A program made the position numbers and the translations under genes. Below are positions 1 through 5,400 of a stretch of 5,400 nucleotides of DNA, piece after piece (the first letter of the stretch is position 1; the number at the start of each line of letters is the position of its first letter). Location of the stretch: the NCBI GenBank assembly GCA_004298295.1, contig SCUH01000081.1:1-5400 (forward strand), written 5' to 3'. Below the pieces are notes generated by a model that ran no database searches, had not been told where the DNA came from, and was given only the letters and a program-made list of their open reading frames with translations. Origin of the DNA: Betaproteobacteria bacterium (GTDB lineage: Bacteria; Pseudomonadota; Gammaproteobacteria; Burkholderiales; SG8-39).

Positions 1-93
1 CAGCAGGCGCGTGCCGGCGGCGAGCTCGACGCGCGCGATGACAACGTCGTCGGCCGGATTGAGGCGGATCGTGAGCTCGGCAGCCTGCAGCAT
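1..93 (-). CDS. UxaA-family / SAF-domain protein, N-terminal 31 residues only
   Basis: Only the first 31 codons are inside the window; the frame is open to the left edge. The peptide reads MLQAAELTIRL, NPADDVVIARV, then ELAAGTRLL. This matches the start of the SAF domain in the UxaA (altronate dehydratase) and GarD (galactarate dehydratase) families, where members typically show IRLxPxDNVAVAxxxLxAGxxL. The ATG at 93 has a strong GGAGG seven bases upstream and lies 29 bases after the pdxA2 stop, in the same direction, so it is very likely the next gene of the operon. It may be a full-length dehydratase of about 400-500 residues, a split small subunit of about 100 residues followed by a separate large subunit, or the related sulfolactate sulfo-lyase small subunit SuyA. 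The catabolic neighbours favour a sugar-acid dehydratase. The visible part is too short to decide. Confidence 0.75.
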   Translation of the reverse strand, partial: MLQAAELTIRLNPADDVVIARVELAAGTRLL

Positions 94-100
94 GGGGGTT

Positions 101-105
101 CCTCC
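101..105 (-). promoter_or_regulatory. Shine-Dalgarno of the UxaA-family gene
   Basis: On the minus strand GGAGG lies seven bases before the ATG at 93, inside the only true intergenic gap of the window (94-122). It is close to the ideal anti-16S sequence and supports independent translation of the partial gene at the left edge. No hairpin with a T-run is seen in this gap, so transcription probably continues through it. Confidence 0.8.
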
Positions 106-122
106 CGGCGGTCCCGGCAATC

Positions 123-1108
<986 letters not shown>

Positions 1109-1112
<4 letters not shown>

Positions 1113-2095
1113 CGCATCTCCCGCTGCAGCCTGGCGACGCAACGCGTCAGCGTGTCGGGGCTGCCAAACGCACCCGCCTTGGTGCACACCAGTGCGCCGT
1201 CCGGCGTGATGCCGAAGGGCACTCCCGGTTCGATCTCTCCGAGCAAGCGCAAGCCGCTCACCCGCAGCGCGCCGAGCACTGCGCGCGCCGTCTCGCCGCC
1301 GGTCAGGACGTAGTGCGCGTGCGGCGCAAGCCGCGCCACCAGGCGGCCCAACCTGCGTGCGAGGGTCCTGTCGATCGCCTCGGGCATGCGGCTCGATTCT
1401 ATCTGCAGCAGAACGTGGGCCGAGCGAGCGGGTTTGCTGCGTGAGAGCCGCTGCGCCTGCCGCGCCGACACCGGCGAAGCGCTGCCGACGGCGCTGACGA
1501 CCGGGCGCGGCTCGATGGGTGTCCTTGCCGGACGCCGCCGGGGCAGCGTCCGCGCGAGCGCCTTGGCCAGGCCGGCGGAACCCACGAACAGCGGACGCGG
1601 GCGCATCGCGAGGCCGTGGCGCGCGATTGCGTCGAGCTCGACATCGGTCGCGGCGTCGAGGATCTCGATTCCTGACCTGGCGAGGGCTTCGCAGACCTCT
1701 CCGCCGAGCGCTTTGCGCTGCACGTAGACGCGCCCATTGCGCACGACCCGCCTCTGAGCGGGAAACGCGGGCGCAAAGATCACCGGGCGCCGGGGTCCGA
1801 GTGCGGCGCGCGCGGCGGCAAGCTCCGCGACGACATGGCCGCGCAGGGTCGAGTCGATCTTCTTGAACAGGATCCCGCAGCGCTGCGCCGCGCGGCCGGC
1901 CAGGGCCTCGCGCACGATCCGGCGCGCTGCGCGCTCGCTGCGCCGGCGCGTGTCCAGATCGATCGCTACGACCGCGGCATGCGGCAGCGCCCCGGCATCG
2001 AGCGCCACTGCGACGCGCGCAGCGCGGCCGAGGAACGCGGCGGCGCAGTCAGCGGCGCCGGTCAGGTCGTCAGCCAGAATGAGTACGCGGGCGAT
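1109..2095 (-). CDS. DUF1537 four-carbon acid-sugar kinase (start codon unusual)
   Basis: ATP-dependent kinase that phosphorylates a four-carbon acid such as D-threonate or D-erythronate at C4, supplying the PdxA2 enzyme encoded next. Counting from the proposed start, 328 residues show the N-terminal substrate-domain motif ILADDLTGAADC (6-17), FKKIDSTLRGH (77-87), PAFPAQRR (109-116), VGSAGLAKAL (171-180), then the C-terminal nucleotide-binding blocks GSASPVSARQ (204-213), VLTGGETA (263-270) and TKAGAFG (305-311). Family members normally begin M-x-R-x-L-I-x-ADD; the residue in the Met position is encoded by ATC (2095-2093). No ATG, GTG or TTG lies between a TTG at 2242, deep in dctM, and the DDLTG motif; the first later one is GTG at 2008, past it. 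The 5' boundary is therefore uncertain. Length is well below the usual 400 or more, and about 60-70 residues between the YVQ block and DAATD seem absent. The stop overlaps pdxA2 (ATGA). Possible readings are an active compact form, or a gene damaged by a base error. Confidence 0.88.
1118..1122 (-). promoter_or_regulatory. Shine-Dalgarno of pdxA2
   Basis: On the minus strand GGGAG lies five bases before the ATG at 1112, within the last codons of the kinase gene. Together with the ATGA overlap it fixes the pdxA2 start and argues against the 25-residue upstream extension. Confidence 0.7.
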
Positions 2096-2099
2096 GGCT

Positions 2100-3503
2100 T
2101 CAGAAAAACCGTTTCGGCAGCCAGAGCACGATCTGGGGCACGTAGGTGCACAGGAACAGCGTGCCGAGCAGCGGCAGCAGCCAGGGCAGGATCGCGATCG
2201 TCGTGCGCTCGAAGGACAGCTTGGCGACCCGCGAGAGCACAAACAGCACCGTCCCCATCGGCGGGTGCAGCAGCCCGATCATCAGGTTGAGCACCATCAC
2301 GAGCCCGAAATGCACCGTATCGATTCCGAGCTTGAGGCAGATCGGGATCAGGATCGGCACCAGCAGCGTGATCGCCGCCACCGGCTCGAGGAAACAGCCG
2401 ACGAACAGCATCAGCAGGTTGGCCAGCAGCAGGAACATGTTCGGGTCCTGCGTGAAGGCGAGCACCCACTCGGCCACGGCATCGGTGATGCGTGTCACGG
2501 TGAGGAGCCAGCCGAAGATCGACGCCGCCGCGACGATGAAAAGCACCGCCGCAGTGGTCTCGATCGTGTCCATCGTGAGCTTCACCAGCCGCCGCCAGTC
2601 GAGCGTGCGGTACCACACCAGCCCGAGGAAGAGGGCCCAGAGCGAGGCGGCGATCGCGCCCTCGGTCGGCGTGAACACGCCCAGCGTCATGCCGCCGATC
2701 AGCATCACCGGAGTGAGCAGCGCCATCACCGCCGAGAAATCGAAAAGCTTGTCGAGCAGCAGCAGCACGGCAAAGGCGGCGATCACCGCCCAGCCGCCGG
2801 GCACGCCAAGCGTGAACAACAGCCAGGCCGAGCCCGGCACGCAGGCCACGGTGGCGATCTCGAGCGTCGCCTTGGCGAGCTTGGTCGCCGAGAAGGGCAC
2901 GTCGCGGCCGTAGTTGCGCGTGTGCGCGAAGTAGGCCACGGTGGCCATCATCACCAGCCCCATCAGGATCCCGGGAACCACGCCGGCGAGGAACAGCTGG
3001 CCGATCGAGACTCCGGCCATCATGCCGTAGATGACGAAGGGCAGCGACGGCGGGATGATCGGTCCGACCGTCGCCGAAGCCGCCGTGACGCCCACGGCGA
3101 ACTCGGTCGAGTAGCCATGGTCCTTCATGGCCTTGATCTCGATCGTGCCAAGACCCGCCGCGTCCGCGATCGCCGTGCCCGACATGCCGGCGAAGATCAT
3201 CGAACCGACCACGTTGACGTGGCCGAGCCCGCCCTTCAGCCAGCCCACCAGGGCAAGCGCGAAGTTGTAGATGCGGTTGGTGATGCCGGCGGAATTCATC
3301 AGGTTGCCCGCCCAGATGAAGAACGGCACGGCGAGCAGCGGGAACGAGTCGACGCCGCCGTACATGCGGTGGATGATGACGAAATCGGGAATGTTTCCCG
3401 ACAGCATCACGTACAGCAGCGAGGCGCCCGCCATGGCGATGGCGACCGGCACGCCGCCCGCCATCAGCGCGATGAACGCGCCCATCATGCCGGCGCCGGT
3501 CAT
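2100..3503 (-). CDS. dctM: TRAP transporter large membrane subunit (DctM type)
   Basis: Main transport subunit of the TRAP system, moving an organic or sugar acid into the cytoplasm with sodium ions. The 467 residues are almost wholly hydrophobic. Conserved blocks include FPLLAVPFFIWAGNLM (54-69), FAGMSGTAIADAAGLGTIE (104-122), ASATVGPIIPPSLPFVIYG (142-160), GVFTPTEGA (275-283), FLEPVAAITLLVPILIP (371-387) and LNLMIGLLHPPMGT (405-418); these include the paired loops that bind sodium and substrate in solved TRAP structures. The start at 3503 overlaps the dctQ stop (ATGA) and has GAGGA six bases upstream; a start at Met6 or Met7 is also possible. The protein is about 40 residues longer than the usual 425-430. 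The surplus seems to be an added hydrophobic segment at about 216-258. No gene for the periplasmic binding protein DctP is in the window. Substrate specificity lies mostly in that protein, so the solute is inferred only from neighbouring enzymes. Confidence 0.95.
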   Translation of the reverse strand: MTGAGMMGAFIALMAGGVPVAIAMAGASLLYVMLSGNIPDFVIIHRMYGGVDSFPLLAVPFFIWAGNLMNSAGITNRIYNFALALVGWLKGGLGHVNVVGSMIFAGMSGTAIADAAGLGTIEIKAMKDHGYSTEFAVGVTAASATVGPIIPPSLPFVIYGMMAGVSIGQLFLAGVVPGILMGLVMMATVAYFAHTRNYGRDVPFSATKLAKATLEIATVACVPGSAWLLFTLGVPGGWAVIAAFAVLLLLDKLFDFSAVMALLTPVMLIGGMTLGVFTPTEGAIAASLWALFLGLVWYRTLDWRRLVKLTMDTIETTAAVLFIVAAASIFGWLLTVTRITDAVAEWVLAFTQDPNMFLLLANLLMLFVGCFLEPVAAITLLVPILIPICLKLGIDTVHFGLVMVLNLMIGLLHPPMGTVLFVLSRVAKLSFERTTIAILPWLLPLLGTLFLCTYVPQIVLWLPKRFF

Positions 3504-4090
3504 TTCACTTCCTCGAAACCCTGTACGCTGGCGCGGTCCTCGAGGCCGAACTCGGGGCGCTCGAGAATGCTGTAGCCGGCCTTCCAGTGGCGCCGCGCGA
3601 CCTGCAGCGAGCGCCAGAACATGAGCGCGAAGCCGAACAGTATGGCGCCGAAGACCCAACCCATGGGCAGGTCGACGATGGCCATGCGGCTGGAGCCGAT
3701 GCGCTGGATCAGCAGCCAGGTCAGCCAGGTCGCATAGCCGAGAAAGGCCGCGCGCAGCAGGTCCACGGCGGTGCTCAACACCCGCCCCAGCGCGCGCGGA
3801 ATCAGGCGATAGAAGTAATCGACTTGGATGTGGTTGTTCCGGCGCACCGACATCGCGGCGCCGATGAAGACCACCGCGACCAAGAAGTAGCGCGCGATCT
3901 CCTCGGTCCAGCCGGCAGGATCGTCAAGCACGTAGCGTGTGAACACCTGGTAGAACACGATCGCGGCCAGGATCCAGAACAGCGCGAACACGACCCAGTC
4001 CTCCCAGCGGTAGACGCCGAGGTCGACCGCCTCGTCCTCGACGTGGAACTGACCGTCATCGCCGAGGACGTGTTCCTGCCCGGTGCTCAT
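3500..4090 (-). CDS. dctQ: TRAP transporter small membrane subunit (DctQ type)
   Basis: Small integral membrane subunit of a tripartite ATP-independent periplasmic transporter. It pairs with the DctM subunit encoded immediately after it and helps the binding protein dock. The product is 196 residues. An acidic, hydrophilic N-terminus of about 28 residues precedes four hydrophobic segments at roughly 31-50, 66-83, 101-129 and 141-160. The family signature lies between the first two: QVFTRYVLDDPAGWTEEIAR (48-67), then MSVRRNNHIQVDYFYR (80-95). The ATG at 4090 is chosen because it overlaps the dehydratase stop (TGATG) and gives a normal length for the family. A weak GGGA at 4100-4103 lies nine bases upstream, so translation is probably coupled to the preceding gene. 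The open frame continues far upstream only as an arginine-rich shadow of the dehydratase gene. The stop overlaps the dctM start as ATGA. Confidence 0.94.
   Translation of the reverse strand: MSTGQEHVLGDDGQFHVEDEAVDLGVYRWEDWVVFALFWILAAIVFYQVFTRYVLDDPAGWTEEIARYFLVAVVFIGAAMSVRRNNHIQVDYFYRLIPRALGRVLSTAVDLLRAAFLGYATWLTWLLIQRIGSSRMAIVDLPMGWVFGAILFGFALMFWRSLQVARRHWKAGYSILERPEFGLEDRASVQGFEEVK
3510..3514 (-). promoter_or_regulatory. Shine-Dalgarno of dctM
   Basis: On the minus strand GAGGA lies six bases before the ATG at 3503, inside the 3' end of dctQ. It supports this start over the Met codons at residues 6 and 7, although those are close enough that some initiation there cannot be excluded. Confidence 0.7.
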
Positions 4091-5400
4091 CAATGGTTGT
4101 CCCGCGGCACGAAGGCGCCGCTGGCGCCGACGAGAAAATCCAGGTCCGCGCCCTGGTGCGCCTGCAGCACGTGATCGACGTAGAGCTTCCAGTAGCCGCG
4201 CGCGAGCGGCGGCGTCGGCCGCTTCCATCTTGCGCGGCGCCTGGCGAGGACCTTCTCCGGCACCCGCAGCTGCAGCCTGCGTTTGGCGACGTCGAGCTCG
4301 ATCTGGTCGCCGTTCTCCACCAGCGCGAGCGGGCCTCCGGCGGCGGCTTCCGGCGCCACGTGCAGCACCACGGTGCCGTAGGCGGTGCCCGACATGCGCG
4401 CATCCGAGATTCGCACCATGTCGGTGACGCCCTTCTTCAGGAGCTTGGGCGGCAGCGGCATGTTGCCGACCTCGGCCATGCCGGGATAGCCCTTCGGTCC
4501 GCAGTTCTTCAGCACCATGATGCAGCTCTCGTCGATGTCGAGCCGCGGATCGTCGATGCGGGCGTGGAAATCCTCGATCGATTCGAACACCACCGCGCGG
4601 CCGCGATGCCGCAGCAGTTTCGGCGTCGCCGCCGAGGGCTTGATGATCGCGCCGTCGGGGCAGAGGTTGCCGCGCAGCACCGCGATGCCGGTGTGCTTCT
4701 TGAAGGGCTTTTTCAGCGTGTGGATGACGTCGCGGTTCCAGCACGGCGCGTCGCGGTTGTTGTCCCAGATCGTGCGGCCGTTGACGGTGAGCGCGTCGCG
4801 CTGCAGCAAGCGGTTTTCGCCGAGTTCGCGCAGCACCGCCGGCAGGCCGCCCGCGTAGTAGAAATCCTCCATCAGGTAGCGGCCGGAGGGCATGAGGTTG
4901 ACGAGGCAATGCACGCCGCGCCCCATCCGGTCCCAGTCCTGCAGCGTGAGCTCGACGCCGATGCGGCGCGCGATCGCGATCAGGTGGATCACCGCGTTGG
5001 TCGAGCCGCCGATCGCGGCGTTCGCCCGGATCGCGTTCTCGAACGCGGGCTTGGTGAGGATCTTCGACAGGACGAGGTTCTCGCGCACCATCTCGACGAT
5101 GCGCCGCCCGGCGGCGCGGGCGAGCACGTTGCGGCGCGCGTCCACGGCGGGAATCGCGGCGTTGCCGGGCATGCCGACGCCGAGCGCCTCGACCATCGAC
5201 GCCATGGTCGAGGCCGTGCCCATGGTCATGCAATGGCCGTGCGAGCGGTGCATGCACGACTCGGCTTCGTGGAATTCCTCGACGCCGATCCTGCCGGCGC
5301 GCAGGTCCTCCGACATCGTCCAGACGTTGGTGCCCGAACCGATGTCGGTGCCGCGGTACTTGCCCGAGAGCATCGGCCCCCCGGACACCGCGATCGCCGG
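4090..5400 (-). CDS. IlvD/Edd-family sugar-acid dehydratase, L-arabinonate dehydratase-like (5' end outside window)
   Basis: Iron-sulfur enzyme that removes water from a sugar acid to give a 2-keto-3-deoxy acid in the cytoplasm. The reading frame is open to the right edge, so the gene starts outside; 436 residues are visible. Motifs in visible numbering: VSGGPML (5-11), HCMTMGTAST with the cluster-ligand cysteine C57, GGSTN (131-135), NLCPDGAIIK (245-254), YPGMAEVGNMP with a probable metal-ligand glutamate E310, and ARMSGT with the catalytic serine S337. C57 and S337 are 280 residues apart, the same as Cys200 and Ser480 that I recall for Rhizobium L-arabinonate dehydratase. This implies about 143 missing residues and a full length near 580. 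The C-terminal DHVLQAHQGADLDFL block also resembles that subgroup more than the branched-chain amino acid enzyme IlvD. Its stop overlaps the dctQ start by one base (TGATG). The real substrate could be another pentonate, hexonate or deoxy-sugar acid. The first cysteine ligands cannot be checked here. Confidence 0.93.
   Translation of the reverse strand, partial: PAIAVSGGPMLSGKYRGTDIGSGTNVWTMSEDLRAGRIGVEEFHEAESCMHRSHGHCMTMGTASTMASMVEALGVGMPGNAAIPAVDARRNVLARAAGRRIVEMVRENLVLSKILTKPAFENAIRANAAIGGSTNAVIHLIAIARRIGVELTLQDWDRMGRGVHCLVNLMPSGRYLMEDFYYAGGLPAVLRELGENRLLQRDALTVNGRTIWDNNRDAPCWNRDVIHTLKKPFKKHTGIAVLRGNLCPDGAIIKPSAATPKLLRHRGRAVVFESIEDFHARIDDPRLDIDESCIMVLKNCGPKGYPGMAEVGNMPLPPKLLKKGVTDMVRISDARMSGTAYGTVVLHVAPEAAAGGPLALVENGDQIELDVAKRRLQLRVPEKVLARRRARWKRPTPPLARGYWKLYVDHVLQAHQGADLDFLVGASGAFVPRDNH

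Noticed and set aside
94..122. Possible terminator or regulatory hairpin in the only intergenic gap
   Set aside because: There is a short repeated CCGGG but no convincing stem followed by a T-run. The gap is just long enough for a ribosome-binding site.
1113..1187. 25-residue N-terminal extension of PdxA2
   Set aside because: It overlaps the conserved C-terminus of the kinase and lacks family similarity. The ATG at 1112 has a good Shine-Dalgarno and matches the family start.
1863..3575. Very long plus-strand open frame of 570 codons antisense to dctM and the kinase gene
   Set aside because: Its product is dominated by Arg, His, Gln, Asp and Glu with no recognisable domain. This is what the reverse strand of a GC-rich hydrophobic membrane-protein gene yields. 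The minus strand carries clear DctM motifs throughout.
4091..5257. Upstream extension of the dctQ frame for 389 codons, suggesting a fusion protein
   Set aside because: The extension is an arginine/proline/histidine-rich out-of-frame reading of the dehydratase gene. The TGATG junction and the DctQ family length put the start at 4090.

Overview
The window is a densely packed stretch of a GC-rich bacterial genome, most probably a proteobacterium; a betaproteobacterium of the Burkholderiales type would fit the gene set, but this is inferred from style and not proven. Every gene I can support is on the minus strand, so transcription runs from the right edge to the left edge. Six genes follow one another with only one real gap (29 bases), so this looks like a single operon cut at both ends.

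In transcription order the genes are: (1) the C-terminal three quarters of an IlvD/Edd-family sugar-acid dehydratase, closest in motif layout to L-arabinonate dehydratase (4090 to beyond 5400); (2) a TRAP transporter small membrane subunit, DctQ type (3500-4090); (3) the TRAP large membrane subunit, DctM type (2100-3503); (4) a DUF1537 four-carbon acid-sugar kinase (about 1109-2095); (5) a PdxA2-type 4-phospho-threonate/erythronate dehydrogenase (123-1112); (6) the first 31 codons of a UxaA/SAF-domain protein (1-93, running off the left edge). The junctions are TGATG, ATGA, a directly abutting stop with no usual start codon, ATGA, and a 29-base spacer with a strong Shine-Dalgarno.

Read together, the genes describe uptake and breakdown of one or more sugar acids. 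The TRAP permease would import the acid using a sodium gradient. Its substrate-binding protein (DctP) is not in the window. The DUF1537 kinase plus PdxA2 is an established pair: it phosphorylates a four-carbon acid at C4 and oxidises it at C3, after which it loses CO2 to give dihydroxyacetone phosphate. The IlvD/Edd and UxaA proteins belong to two unrelated sugar-acid dehydratase families, which suggests that a second or longer acid feeds the same operon. The exact substrate cannot be read from sequence alone.

No RNA gene, insertion sequence, CRISPR array, phage gene or terminator was seen. The points most worth a second look are the kinase gene, which has no ATG, GTG or TTG near its conserved N-terminus and appears to lack a central segment, the unusual combination of enzymes, and an apparent extra hydrophobic segment in the DctM subunit.
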